From: Comamonas sp. lk
GTDB taxonomy: Bacteria > Pseudomonadota > Gammaproteobacteria > Burkholderiales > Burkholderiaceae_C
Assembly: GCA_945861345.1 (NCBI GenBank)
Contig: CAMATX010000001.1
Span: 1 to 64,000 of the forward strand
Length of the DNA stretch: 64,000 nucleotides
Reading direction: 5' to 3'
Shown: positions 34,539 to 43,425 of the stretch, in pieces
Layout: each line of letters opens with the position of its first letter
How positions within the stretch are numbered: position 1 is the first letter of the stretch
Notes under the pieces: generated by a model
Told to the model about the DNA's origin: nothing
The model's input: the letters and a program-made list of their open reading frames with translations, nothing else
Databases searched by the model: none
Made by a program: the position numbers and the translations under genes

Positions 34539-36265
34539 GCGAGGCCAAAGGCCCGCCGGCCAAGGACGCGGGAAGTAGCGTCTCCGGCATTGCCCGCACC
34601 TTGATTACCGCCGGCAAGCTGGACAAAGCGACGGCCCAAAGCGTGCAGGCGGCCGCCCACAAAAGTGGGCAGAGTTTTATCGCCGAACTGGTAGCCTCGG
34701 GTGCGGTCTCGGCGCTCACGCTGGCCCAATCGATTTCCAGCGCTTTTGGCGCGCCCTTGCTGGACCTCAGTGCCCTGCGCCCTGAAGCCTTGCCCACGAC
34801 GTTGCTAGACGACAAGATTTGCCAAGAGTTTCAGCTCATCGTGTTAGGCAAGCGCAACCATGCGCTGGTGATCGCCACGGCCGACCCGTCTAACCAGGAC
34901 GCGGCCGACAAAATCAAGTTTGCCACCCAAAGGCGCGTGGAATGGGTGGTGGTCGAATTTGACAAACTGGTCAAGTTACTGGAAAACAGCGCGCCCACCG
35001 AGGCGGGCAAGTACGAGGCGGCGTTTGCCGACAGCGAGTTTCAAGACCAAGAGGTCCTAGAGGAAGAAGATGCAGCCACTGAGATCGACACCGAGGTGGA
35101 CGACTCGCCCATTGTGCGTTTTTTGCAGAAAATGCTGCAAGATGCCTTCCAGATGGGCGCCTCGGACCTGCATTTCGAGCCCTATGAGTTCACTTACCGG
35201 GTGCGCTTTCGCATCGACGGCGAGCTGCGCGAAATCGCCTCGCCGCCGACGCTCATCAAGGAAAAGCTGGCCTCGCGCATCAAGGTGATCTCGCGCATGG
35301 ATATTTCGGAGAAGCGCATTCCGCAAGACGGGCGCATGAAACTGAAGATGTCCAAGGACAAAACCATTGATTTTCGCGTCAGCACCCTGCCCACCTTGTT
35401 TGGCGAAAAAATTGTGATCCGTATTTTGGATCCCAGCAATGCCAAGCTGGGCATCGACGCGCTGGGCTACGAGGAGCAGGAAAAAGAGCGCCTGCTGCGC
35501 GCTATTGCGCGCCCTTACGGCATGATTTTGGTGACCGGCCCGACCGGCTCGGGCAAAACGGTTTCGCTGTACACCTGCCTGAACCTGCTCAACCAGCCGG
35601 GCGTGAACATTGCCACCGCCGAAGACCCCTCGGAGATCAATATGCCCGGGGTCAACCAGGTCAATGTCAACGACAAGGCCGGCCTGACCTTCGCCGCAGC
35701 GCTCAAATCCTTTTTGCGCCAGGACCCCGACATCATCATGGTCGGCGAGATTCGCGATCTGGAGACGGCCGATATCGCCATGAAAGCAGCGCAAACCGGC
35801 CACCTGGTGCTCTCCACGCTGCACACCAACGACGCGCCCACCACGCTCACCCGCCTGCGCAACATGGGCGTGGCGCCTTTCAATATTGCCTCTAGCGTGG
35901 TCTTGATCACCGCCCAGCGCCTGGCGCGGCGCCTGTGCGCCAAGTGCAAAAAAGAGGTCGAGCTACCGCGCAATACGCTGCTGGAGGCCGGCATCACCGA
36001 AGACGAAATCGACGGCTCCTGGAAGCCCTACCAGCCCGTGGGCTGCGCGGCCTGCAACAACGGCTACAAGGGGCGCGTCGGCATTTACCAGGTGATGCCC
36101 ATTACCGAGGAGTTGCAGCGCATTATTTTGCGCGATGGCTCGTCCATGGAAATCGCTGCGCAGTCCGAGCGTGAAGGGGTACGCTCCTTGCGCCGGGCGG
36201 CGCTCAATAAATTCAAAATGGGACTGACCTCCCTGGAAGAAGTCGTCGCTGTCACCAACGAATAA
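34535..36265 (+). CDS. pilB: Type IV pilus assembly ATPase PilB
   Basis: 576 residues. The N-terminal MshEN/T2SSE_N domain (about 45-150) is followed by a linker rich in acidic residues (170-190) and the GspE-type ATPase. Walker A GPTGSGKT is 335-342, the Asp box is ATAEDPSEI, Walker B is DPDIIMVGEIRD (about 398-409), and CAKC/CAAC form the tetracysteine zinc site. Powers pilin polymerisation through PilC. The start overlaps rmlC; pilC follows after 17 bp. An EDPSE instead of the common EDPVE is a minor variation. Confidence 0.95.
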   Translation: MSEAKGPPAKDAGSSVSGIARTLITAGKLDKATAQSVQAAAHKSGQSFIAELVASGAVSALTLAQSISSAFGAPLLDLSALRPEALPTTLLDDKICQEFQLIVLGKRNHALVIATADPSNQDAADKIKFATQRRVEWVVVEFDKLVKLLENSAPTEAGKYEAAFADSEFQDQEVLEEEDAATEIDTEVDDSPIVRFLQKMLQDAFQMGASDLHFEPYEFTYRVRFRIDGELREIASPPTLIKEKLASRIKVISRMDISEKRIPQDGRMKLKMSKDKTIDFRVSTLPTLFGEKIVIRILDPSNAKLGIDALGYEEQEKERLLRAIARPYGMILVTGPTGSGKTVSLYTCLNLLNQPGVNIATAEDPSEINMPGVNQVNVNDKAGLTFAAALKSFLRQDPDIIMVGEIRDLETADIAMKAAQTGHLVLSTLHTNDAPTTLTRLRNMGVAPFNIASSVVLITAQRLARRLCAKCKKEVELPRNTLLEAGITEDEIDGSWKPYQPVGCAACNNGYKGRVGIYQVMPITEELQRIILRDGSSMEIAAQSEREGVRSLRRAALNKFKMGLTSLEEVVAVTNE

Positions 36266-36282
36266 GTGCTGGGAGGCACACT

Positions 36283-37515
36283 ATGGCAACTCAAACCGCA
36301 GCCCGTGGCGCTAAGGCCCCTGTCAACGATGCGCTCTACCTGTGGCAAGCGCAAGACCGCAAAGGCCAGGCCTTGCGTGGCCAGTTGCGGGCCGTCAGCG
36401 AGACGGCAGCCAAGGCGCAATTGCGCAAGCAGGGCATGCGCGCGATCACGCTCAAAAAACAAGGCGCCGGCTGGGGCACCACCATCAAGCCCAAAGAAAT
36501 CGCGCTCTTTACCCGGCAACTCTCCACCATGATGAAGGCGGGCATTCCGCTGTTGCAGGCCTTCGACATTGTGGGCCAAGGCAGCACCAACGCCAGTTTG
36601 GCACGCCTGGTCTCCACCATCCGCACCGACGTCGAGACCGGCACTTCACTCAGTGCAGCCTTCAAACGCCACCCGCTGTACTTTGACAATCTGTACTGCA
36701 ATTTGGTGGCCGCGGGCGAAGCCGCCGGTATTTTGGACACCTTGCTGGACCGCTTAGCCACGTACATGGAGAAGATGGAGGGCGTCAAATCCAAAATCAA
36801 ATCGGCCCTGACCTACCCGATTGGCGTCATGACGGTGGCGCTGGGCGTGGTAGCGGTGATCATGCTGTTTGTGGTGCCCGCGTTTAAACAGATTTTTTCC
36901 TCCATGGGCGGGCAGTTGCCGGGCCCTACGCTGATTGTTATCGGCATCAGCGAGTTTGTGGTGCGCAATTGGTATTTGATGTTTGGCGGCCTGTTCGGTG
37001 GAATTTTCATCAGCATCCGCATGCTGCGCGCCAGCCCCGAACTGCAATCCAAACGCGACAGTTTGCTGCTGCGCCTGCCCATGTTTGGCGGGCTCATTCG
37101 AAAGTCTTGCATTGCGCGCTGGACGCGCACGCTGGCCACCATGTTCGCTGCCGGTGTGCCCTTGGTCGAGGCGCTCGAGGCCGTGGGCGGCGCCGCCGGC
37201 AACCAAGAATACGCCGACGGTACCACCCGAATGCGCCAACTGGTCTCCACAGGTACTTCGCTGACCGCCGCCATGTCGGACTCGGGCCTGTTTCCGCCCA
37301 TGGTTTTGCAAATGGCCGCCATCGGCGAGGAAGCGGGATCGCTGGATTTCATGCTCTCCAAGTCCGCCGAGTTCTTTGAGGCCGAGGTGGACGACGCCGT
37401 GGCCGGCATTTCCAGTCTGATCGAACCCTTTTTGATCGCGTTTTTGGGCGTGGTGGTGGGCGGCATCATGGTGGCTATGTATTTGCCAGTGTTCAAAATG
37501 GGGCAAACGATTTGA
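36283..37515 (+). CDS. pilC: Type IV pilus inner-membrane platform protein PilC
   Basis: 410 residues, GspF family. Two cytoplasmic GspF domains (about 75-195 and 275-395) flank transmembrane helices such as TVALGVVAVIMLFVVPAFKQI and FLIAFLGVVVGGIMVAMYL. Motifs FTRQLSTMMKAGIPLLQA and GEEAGSLDFML are family markers. Partner of PilB in the inner membrane. GGGAGG (36271-36276) precedes ATG 36283; the stop overlaps the pilD TTG start. Confidence 0.95.
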   Translation: MATQTAARGAKAPVNDALYLWQAQDRKGQALRGQLRAVSETAAKAQLRKQGMRAITLKKQGAGWGTTIKPKEIALFTRQLSTMMKAGIPLLQAFDIVGQGSTNASLARLVSTIRTDVETGTSLSAAFKRHPLYFDNLYCNLVAAGEAAGILDTLLDRLATYMEKMEGVKSKIKSALTYPIGVMTVALGVVAVIMLFVVPAFKQIFSSMGGQLPGPTLIVIGISEFVVRNWYLMFGGLFGGIFISIRMLRASPELQSKRDSLLLRLPMFGGLIRKSCIARWTRTLATMFAAGVPLVEALEAVGGAAGNQEYADGTTRMRQLVSTGTSLTAAMSDSGLFPPMVLQMAAIGEEAGSLDFMLSKSAEFFEAEVDDAVAGISSLIEPFLIAFLGVVVGGIMVAMYLPVFKMGQTI

Positions 37516-38366
37516 GCCCCGACGCCGACCTCCTGGCGCTGGCGCCCTGGATTACCGGCATGCTTGGCCTGTTGGTCGGCAGCTTTCTCAATGTAGTCAT
37601 CCACCGCCTGCCCCGTATGATGCAGCTGCAGTGGGACGCCGAGGTGGCTGCCGCCAGCGGCCAGGGCCCTGCCCCGGAGGCGCCCGCTTTCAATCTGCTG
37701 ACCCCGCGCTCGCGCTGCCCGCATTGCGGCGCGGCCATTGCCTGGCACCAAAATATTCCCCTGCTCAGCTACGCGTTGCAAGGCGGGCGCTGCGCCGCTT
37801 GTCAGGCGCCTATCGGCTTGCGCTACCCCTTGGTCGAGCTTGCCAACGCAGCGCTTTTTGCCTGGTGCGGCGCCCATTGGGGCTTGGGCTTAGCCGCTGC
37901 CGCCTGGGCGGCGTTTTGCGCCGGCCTTTTGTGCCTGGCGCTGATCGACTGGGACAGCACTTTGCTGCCTGATGACATCGTCCTGCCCCTGCTGTGGCTG
38001 GGCCTGCTAGGCGCCAACCAGCACTGGACGGGCGTCAGCTTGGACAGCGCGCTGTGGGGCGCCATCCTCGGTTACCTTGCCTTGTGGTCCATATACTGGG
38101 CCTTCAAACTGGCCACAGGAAAAGAAGGCATGGGCTATGGGGACTTTAAATTGCTGGCCTGTCTGGGCGCCTGGTTCGGCTGGCCGGCCCTGGTGCCCAT
38201 CGTGCTGATGTCCTCGGTCATCGGCGCGCTGGTGGGCATCGGGCTCAAAATCAGCGGCGGCTTGCGCGAAGGCGGCGTCATGCCATTTGGCCCGTTTTTG
38301 TGCGGCGCCGGCCTGGTATGCCTGCTTTTTGGACCCTCGTCGGTGCTCAAGGTGGTGGGGCTATGA
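37512..38366 (+). CDS. pilD: Prepilin peptidase/methyltransferase PilD
   Basis: 284 residues. N-terminal methylase region with CPHCGAAI and CAACQAPI (four-cysteine zinc site), then membrane helices with the catalytic aspartates in LIDWDSTLLPDD and GYGDFKLLACLGAWFGW (GxGD). Cleaves and N-methylates type IV prepilins and type II secretion pseudopilins. The start is TTG 37512 in TTGA overlap with the pilC stop; no upstream ATG is available, and the next in-frame ATG (37560) would remove membrane sequence. coaE overlaps the end. Confidence 0.93.
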   Translation: MSPDADLLALAPWITGMLGLLVGSFLNVVIHRLPRMMQLQWDAEVAAASGQGPAPEAPAFNLLTPRSRCPHCGAAIAWHQNIPLLSYALQGGRCAACQAPIGLRYPLVELANAALFAWCGAHWGLGLAAAAWAAFCAGLLCLALIDWDSTLLPDDIVLPLLWLGLLGANQHWTGVSLDSALWGAILGYLALWSIYWAFKLATGKEGMGYGDFKLLACLGAWFGWPALVPIVLMSSVIGALVGIGLKISGGLREGGVMPFGPFLCGAGLVCLLFGPSSVLKVVGL

Positions 38367-38965
38367 GTATGCGCCTAGGCGTCACCGGCGGCATCGGCAG
38401 CGGCAAAAGCACGGTGTGCAGCTTGCTCGCCCAAGGCGGCGCCGTGGTGATTGATGCGGACGCCATTTCAAGGGCCTGCACCGCCCCGCAGGGCCCGGCG
38501 ATCGCCGCTATTGTCCAGGCTTTTGGACCCTCGGTGCTGTCCGCGCCCGGCGTGCTCGACCGCGATGTGCTGCGCGAGCGGGTCTTTAGCGACGCGCAAG
38601 CCAAAGCGCAGCTTCAAGAAATCTTGCACCCCCTGATCGGCGCCGAAATCGCCCGCCAAAGTGCCCTGGCCCAGGCGCACAAGGCGGCTTACATCGTATT
38701 GGACCTGCCCCTGTTGACCGAATCGCAACGCTGGCGCCCAATGCTAGACCGGGTGCTGGTGGTCGATTGCAGCGAGGAGACCCAAATTGCCCGCGTAGGC
38801 CAACGCAGCGGCCTGGCGCCGGCGGCGGTGCGCAAAATCATGGCGGCCCAAAGCAGCCGCGCCTACCGCCGCCAATGCGCTGATTTCCTTATTTTTAATG
38901 AAATGGTGACAATTGATGCGCTCAAAGCGCAATTGCGCCAGATGCTCCCCGACTTAGAGATATGA
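38363..38965 (+). CDS. coaE: Dephospho-CoA kinase
   Basis: 200 residues. P-loop GGIGSGKS (9-16) with the preceding MRLGVTG and the VIDADAISR block mark CoaE, which phosphorylates dephospho-CoA to CoA with ATP. DLPLLTES and VDCSEETQIARV complete the fold. Starts at ATG 38363 overlapping the pilD stop (ATGA). The pilD-coaE-zapD-yacG order is widely conserved in proteobacteria. Confidence 0.95.
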   Translation: MSMRLGVTGGIGSGKSTVCSLLAQGGAVVIDADAISRACTAPQGPAIAAIVQAFGPSVLSAPGVLDRDVLRERVFSDAQAKAQLQEILHPLIGAEIARQSALAQAHKAAYIVLDLPLLTESQRWRPMLDRVLVVDCSEETQIARVGQRSGLAPAAVRKIMAAQSSRAYRRQCADFLIFNEMVTIDALKAQLRQMLPDLEI

Positions 38966-38987
38966 TCCCGCCACTGGAAAATTGCGC

Positions 38988-39743
38988 GTGATTCTGTACG
39001 AATATCCGTTTAACGAAAAAATTCGCACCTACTTGCGTTTGGAGCATTTGTTTGCCCGCCTCTTTACGCTGCAGGAGCGCGATGACGCGCTGGACCACCA
39101 TTTCGCCCTGATCACGCTGTTTGAAATTCTCAATGTCGGCGGCCGGGCGGATCTCAAAACCGACGTTCTCAAAGACCTGGACCGCCAGCGCCAAACCATG
39201 GCCGCTTACCGCGGCAACCCGGCTATCGCCACCGAGGTGCTCGAGCGCCTGCTCGACCAGCTCGAAGAATGCTTTGTCAATCTGACCAATGCCTCGGGCA
39301 AATTGGGCCACGAACTGGGCGAAAACGACTGGCTCAAAAGCCTGCGCAGCCGCACCAGCATCCCCGGTGGCACTTGCGAATTTGACCTGCCGGCCTACCA
39401 CGCCTGGCAAAAACTCAGCGTGCAGCGGCGTAAACAGGATTTGCACGACTGGGTGATTGGTCTGGTCCCGCTGTTTAACGGCATCCACCTGCTGCTGGGC
39501 CTGCTGCGCGACTCGGGTGCCCCGCAAAAAATGGTGGCCCTCAATGGGCAGTTCCAACAAAACCTGCCCCAAGGGCGTACGTTCCAGTTGCTGCGCCTGG
39601 CGCTGGACCCTACCTTGGGCGCCATCCCAGAAGTCAGCGCCAACCGCCTGGTGGCCTCCATCCGTTTTGTCCGCCACGAGACCGACGGCAAGCTCTACAG
39701 CAACCCGACCGACACACCTTTTGAACTTTCCCTGTGTGCCTGA
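38988..39743 (+). CDS. zapD: Cell-division protein ZapD
   Basis: 251 residues, all-helical then beta. The start [21 protein letters not shown] and the [15 protein letters not shown] block match ZapD (YacF/DUF1342), an FtsZ bundling protein at midcell. GTG 38988 follows family length; TTG 38982 two codons earlier is also possible. CTGGAAAA ahead acts as ribosome-binding site. The end overlaps the yacG start by eight bases. Confidence 0.9.
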   Translation: MILYEYPFNEKIRTYLRLEHLFARLFTLQERDDALDHHFALITLFEILNVGGRADLKTDVLKDLDRQRQTMAAYRGNPAIATEVLERLLDQLEECFVNLTNASGKLGHELGENDWLKSLRSRTSIPGGTCEFDLPAYHAWQKLSVQRRKQDLHDWVIGLVPLFNGIHLLLGLLRDSGAPQKMVALNGQFQQNLPQGRTFQLLRLALDPTLGAIPEVSANRLVASIRFVRHETDGKLYSNPTDTPFELSLCA

Positions 39744-39930
39744 AAAAATAGTGCGCTGCCCCCAGTGCGGCGGAGACAGCGTCTACGCGGCGCGCAACCC
39801 CTACCGGCCCTTTTGTGGCGAACGCTGCAAAAACCTGGATTTGGGCGCCTGGGCCAGCGAATCCTTTCGCGTCGCGGCCACACCGCCCGCCGAAGGCGAC
39901 GAACTGGACGGCGGGCCGCCCCTGCAATAA
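39736..39930 (+). CDS. yacG: DNA gyrase inhibitor YacG
   Basis: 64 residues, a small zinc ribbon: [11 protein letters not shown] and [15 protein letters not shown] with the four-cysteine C-x2-C...C-x3-C ligand set typical of YacG. The protein binds GyrB and inhibits gyrase in E. coli. The start is GTG 39736, inside the zapD 3' end (overlap 8 bp); a GTG at 39751 would shorten it by five residues. Acidic C-terminal tail EGDELDGG. Confidence 0.88.
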   Translation: MPEKIVRCPQCGGDSVYAARNPYRPFCGERCKNLDLGAWASESFRVAATPPAEGDELDGGPPLQ

Positions 39931-39944
39931 GGCCCGTGCCCGCC

Positions 39945-40421
39945 TCAGGCGAGCGAATCGCTGGCGCTACCCGACTCCGCCTGCAGCCAAGCCAGCACCG
40001 GCAAAGCACCGGGCAGCACAGGCTCCACCTGCACCGGCAAGCGCTGCCACTGGGCCTGCTGGCCTTCACGCATTTGCAACTGGCCGGTCCAGGCGCTGAC
40101 CTTGAAGAAGTTCAGGCGGACCAGGGCATGGGGGTAATCGACCACCTCGCTGCGCCAAGGCTCCCACTGGCCGGCGCAAATGCCCAGTTCCTCGTACAGC
40201 TCGCGGTACAAGGCCTGCTCGGTGGACTCGCCGCTTTCGACTTTCCCGCCAGGAAACTCCCAGTAGCCGCCATAGGCTTTACCCTCTGGGCGCGAGGTCA
40301 TCAAAAAACTGCCGTCAGGGCGGATCAGCACGCCCACGGCGACTTCGGTCAGGCTGCGCTCGCCGGCCTCGGTACGGGCAATATGGGCATCGGCCACCCG
40401 GTTTGCGGCGGGGATACTCAT
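39945..40421 (-). CDS. mutT: NUDIX hydrolase (MutT-like)
   Basis: 158 residues. The full Nudix box GX5EX7REUXEEXGU is at G59 to G80 (GKVESGE, then REL and YEELGI), in the context EVAVGVLIRPDG and GGYWEFPGGK. Probably hydrolyses oxidised dGTP or a related nucleoside diphosphate. MutT assignment is by length and context. ATG 40421 overlaps the DUF815 stop (ATGA). Convergent with yacG, 14 bp apart. Confidence 0.85.
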   Translation of the reverse strand: MSIPAANRVADAHIARTEAGERSLTEVAVGVLIRPDGSFLMTSRPEGKAYGGYWEFPGGKVESGESTEQALYRELYEELGICAGQWEPWRSEVVDYPHALVRLNFFKVSAWTGQLQMREGQQAQWQRLPVQVEPVLPGALPVLAWLQAESGSASDSLA

Positions 40422-41308
40422 GGCGAAGACGCGTCCAGGCGCCCGGCAAAGTCTTTGGCAAACTGCCAGGCCACCCGCCCGCTGCGCGAGCCGCGCTCCA
40501 GGGACCAGATCAGCGCCTCCTCCCGAAAACGGCTGCGCTTAGCCTGTGGCACCCGCAAGGCATCGAGCCATTGCGCCACGATGGTGAGGTACTCGTCCTG
40601 CGTAAAGGGGTAGAAACTCACCCACAGGCCAAATCGCTCGGAGAGCGAAATCTTCTCCTCCACGCCCTCGCCGGGGTGCACTTCGCCGCTTTCGGTGTGC
40701 TGGTAAGTGAGGTTCTCGGACATGTACTCGGGCAGCAAATGGCGCCGGTTGCTGGTGGCGTATATCAGCACATTGGCCGAGGTTTCAGAGACCGAACCGT
40801 CCAGCACCGACTTGAGCGCTTTGTAGCCCGGCTCGCCATGTTCGAAGCTCATGTCGTCGCAAAAGACGATGAATTTTTCAGGCCGCTGGGCCAGGATGTC
40901 CACCATGTCGGGCAAGTCGATCAGGTCGCTCTTGTCCACCTCGATCAAACGCAGGCCTTGTGCGCTGTAGGTGTTCAGGCAGGCGCGCACCAGCGAGGAT
41001 TTACCCGTGCCACGCGCGCCGGTGAGCAGCACATTGTTGGCGCTGTGGCCCAGCACAAACTGCTCGGTGTTGCGGCGGATTTTTTCCTTCTGGATGTCAA
41101 TTTCCTTCAGGTCCGTCAGCGCCATGGCGCCCACATGCTGCACCGGCGCGATATAGCCCTGCCCCGAGACGCGCTTGCGGTAGCGAAAAGCGATGGCGCT
41201 GCCCCAGTCGGGCTGCTCGATATCGAGGCGCAGCGCGGCCTCCACACGGTCCATAAAGCGTTCGGCGCGCTGCAAAAACGGGGGCCAATTGGCAGGTGGA
41301 TGGTCCAT
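40418..41308 (-). CDS. DUF815 ATPase
   Basis: 296 residues. Walker A is TGARGTGKSSLV near residue 95 and Walker B IVFCDDMSFE; sensor-1-like IYATSNRRHL. This matches the DUF815 AAA+ family, a conserved ATP-binding protein of unknown function in proteobacteria, commonly next to mutT. ATG 41308 is the chosen start. It lies eleven bases downstream of the argJ stop, so it is co-transcribed with argJ and mutT. Confidence 0.88.
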   Translation of the reverse strand: MDHPPANWPPFLQRAERFMDRVEAALRLDIEQPDWGSAIAFRYRKRVSGQGYIAPVQHVGAMALTDLKEIDIQKEKIRRNTEQFVLGHSANNVLLTGARGTGKSSLVRACLNTYSAQGLRLIEVDKSDLIDLPDMVDILAQRPEKFIVFCDDMSFEHGEPGYKALKSVLDGSVSETSANVLIYATSNRRHLLPEYMSENLTYQHTESGEVHPGEGVEEKISLSERFGLWVSFYPFTQDEYLTIVAQWLDALRVPQAKRSRFREEALIWSLERGSRSGRVAWQFAKDFAGRLDASSP

Positions 41309-41319
41309 GGCGGCGGTGC

Positions 41320-42549
41320 TCAGGAGCGGTAGTCGGCGTTGATGCGCACGTAATCGAGGCTCAGGTCGCAAGTCCAGACGGTGTGGCTGGCGTGGCCGCG
41401 CCCCAGGTCCACGCGCACCCGAATTTCGCTTTGGCGCATGACGCGCTGGCCCTCGGCCTCTTGGTAGGCCGGGTTGCGCCCGCCCCGGGTGGCCACGTGG
41501 ACATCGTCCAAAAACAGCTCGATGCCGTCGGTGTCCAGATCGGCAATGCCAGCGTAGCCCACGGCCGCCAAGATGCGGCCCAGGTTGGGGTCGCTGGCGA
41601 AAAACGCGGTTTTGACCAGCGGCGAATGCGCAATCGCATAAGCCACGCGGCTGCATTCCTCGGTGTTGGCGCCGCCGTCGACCTGCACCGTGATGAATTT
41701 GGTGGCGCCCTCGCCGTCACGCACGATGGCGTGGGCGAGTTTGAGCGCCACCTCTAGCAAACCAGCGTACAAGGCCTGGCCGTCGGCGCTGTCCAGCGAA
41801 TCAATGATCAGGTTGCCCGCCTGGTGGCTGGCCATCAGCACCAAGGAGTCGTTGGTCGAGGTGTCGCCGTCCACCGTGATGCGGTTAAAGCTGGCCTGCG
41901 CCAGCTTTCGCGCCAGGGGCTGCAGCAGCGCCGGGGCGATGCAGGCGTCGGTAGCGATAAAGCCCAGCATGGTGGCCATATTGGGCCGGATCATGCCCGC
42001 GCCCTTGCTGATGCCGGTGATGCTGACGGTGCGCCCGCTCAATGGCAGCTGCGCGCCGTAGGCCTTGGGCACCGTGTCGGTGGTCATGATGCCTTGGGCC
42101 GCATCGAGCCAATGCGCCGGGCCAGCGGCAGCGATGGCGGCATCGAGCCCGGCCACGATGCGCTCGCTGGGCAGCGGCTCCATGATCACGCCCGTCGAAA
42201 ACGGCAACACCTGCTGCGCCGAGACGCCCAGGCGCTGCGCCAGCGCCTCGCAAGTGCTGCGCGCGCGCGCCAAGCCATCGGCGCCGGTGCCGGCGTTGGC
42301 ATTGCCCGTGTTGATCAGCAAGGCCCGAATCTGCCCGCCCGCCGCCAAATGCGCCTGGCACACCTGCACCGGCGCGGCGCAAAAGCGGTTGGCGGTAAAG
42401 GCCGCTCCCACACTGGTGCCCTCGTCCAGCAAAAACACCGTCAAGTCCTTGCGGTCCGCCTTGCGGATACCGGCCTGCACCACGCCGATGCGCACACCGG
42501 CGATGGGGAAAAGTTGGGCGGGGTTGGGGGGGGGTAAATCAACAGGCAT
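41320..42549 (-). CDS. argJ: Bifunctional ornithine acetyltransferase/N-acetylglutamate synthase
   Basis: 409 residues, self-cleaving Ntn-type hydrolase. The autoprocessing site is at the Ala-Thr bond in [16 protein letters not shown], Thr becoming the nucleophile of the beta chain. Transfers acetyl from N-acetylornithine to glutamate in arginine synthesis. Flanking blocks NTGNANAGTG and [14 protein letters not shown] are family features. Divergent from the orphan methyltransferase gene across 200 bp. Start ATG 42549. Confidence 0.95.
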   Translation of the reverse strand: MPVDLPPPNPAQLFPIAGVRIGVVQAGIRKADRKDLTVFLLDEGTSVGAAFTANRFCAAPVQVCQAHLAAGGQIRALLINTGNANAGTGADGLARARSTCEALAQRLGVSAQQVLPFSTGVIMEPLPSERIVAGLDAAIAAAGPAHWLDAAQGIMTTDTVPKAYGAQLPLSGRTVSITGISKGAGMIRPNMATMLGFIATDACIAPALLQPLARKLAQASFNRITVDGDTSTNDSLVLMASHQAGNLIIDSLDSADGQALYAGLLEVALKLAHAIVRDGEGATKFITVQVDGGANTEECSRVAYAIAHSPLVKTAFFASDPNLGRILAAVGYAGIADLDTDGIELFLDDVHVATRGGRNPAYQEAEGQRVMRQSEIRVRVDLGRGHASHTVWTCDLSLDYVRINADYRS

Positions 42550-42593
42550 GGAAAAATACGGTGAGGAGTGAAATCAGCAAGCCTGCAAGCGCC

Positions 42594-42710
42594 TTGCCCT
42601 TAATGGATTCTAGTGCTAGCCTTCGCAGCAAGTTTTTGGTTTGGCTCGCCGTTGCGCTAGGGCGCCGCTGCCGCGTCAAATAGGGCGTCAAATAGGGCGT
42701 TTAAGGGCAA
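42594..42710. repeat. 117-bp segment bounded by 10-bp inverted repeats with an internal 12-bp tandem repeat
   Basis: TTGCCCTTAA (42594-42603) and TTAAGGGCAA (42701-42710) are perfect complements 97 bp apart. Inside, GCGTCAAATAGG occurs twice in tandem (42673-42684 and 42685-42696). GCGCC occurs next to both ends but with a three-base offset on the right, so no clean target duplication is visible. It may be a degraded MITE-like element or a coincidence; it lies directly before the orphan methyltransferase. Confidence 0.4.
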
Positions 42711-42751
42711 TCTGCGCCATCATTTATCAAACCCGATTGACATCGTATTTC

Positions 42752-43408
42752 ATGGCATTCAAATCTAAGCTCGCGGCCTTTTTACGGCGGCGCGGAAAAA
42801 TAGCATTCTTGGCGTCACTGCCACCGCAAAGCGCGCTTATGGACGTGGGCTGCGGCAATAATTCGCCCTACCGCACCAAATTAATACGTCCGGACTGCCA
42901 TTACACCGGTATTGATATCGGTGATTACAACCAAACCCAGCCCAATGCGGCGGACCGGTATGTCTTGACCACTCCAGAGAATTTCGCCAGCGAGATTGGG
43001 CAATTTTCCAAGCAATTTGACGCCGTCATTTCAGCGCACAATTTGGAGCATTGCGACCACAGGCAGGCCACGCTCGAGGCCATGCTCCAAGCCATCAAAC
43101 CTGGCGGGAAAATATATTTGGCTTTCCCCTGTCAAGCCAGCACCGCATTCCCAAAACGCCAGGGCACGCTCAATTATTACGATGACCCGACGCACCAATT
43201 GATGCCACCCGACTTTGACGAAGTGATGGCCACACTACGCAAGCGGAGTTTTTCGTTCATTTACACATCACGGCGGTACCGGCCACTGCCTTTCAGAATA
43301 CTCGGGCTGTTGTTAGAGCCACTGTCGTGGTTTCAAAAGAAAGTATTCAAAGGCACCTGGGAATACTATGGCTTTGAATCCATTATTTGGGCCCGAAGAA
43401 ACCACTAG
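42752..43408 (+). CDS. Class I SAM-dependent methyltransferase (orphan)
   Basis: 218 residues. SAM motif I is DVGCGNN (31-37), motif II acidic in YTGIDIGDYN, and motif IV-like ISAHNLEHCDH. C-terminal basic helices with PFRILGLLLEPLSWF could contact a lipid or glycan. Methyltransf_11-type; substrate unknown. AT-richer than argJ and secA. It stands alone between them, with terminal inverted repeats immediately upstream. ATG 42752 has no clear ribosome-binding site. It is a different sequence from the 5.5-kb methyltransferase. Confidence 0.8.
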   Translation: MAFKSKLAAFLRRRGKIAFLASLPPQSALMDVGCGNNSPYRTKLIRPDCHYTGIDIGDYNQTQPNAADRYVLTTPENFASEIGQFSKQFDAVISAHNLEHCDHRQATLEAMLQAIKPGGKIYLAFPCQASTAFPKRQGTLNYYDDPTHQLMPPDFDEVMATLRKRSFSFIYTSRRYRPLPFRILGLLLEPLSWFQKKVFKGTWEYYGFESIIWARRNH

Positions 43409-43425
43409 TCCACAGGCCAACGAAT

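Noticed and set aside
42673-42696. Start of a CRISPR or variable tandem-repeat array
   Set aside because: Only two copies of a 12-bp unit and no spacers.
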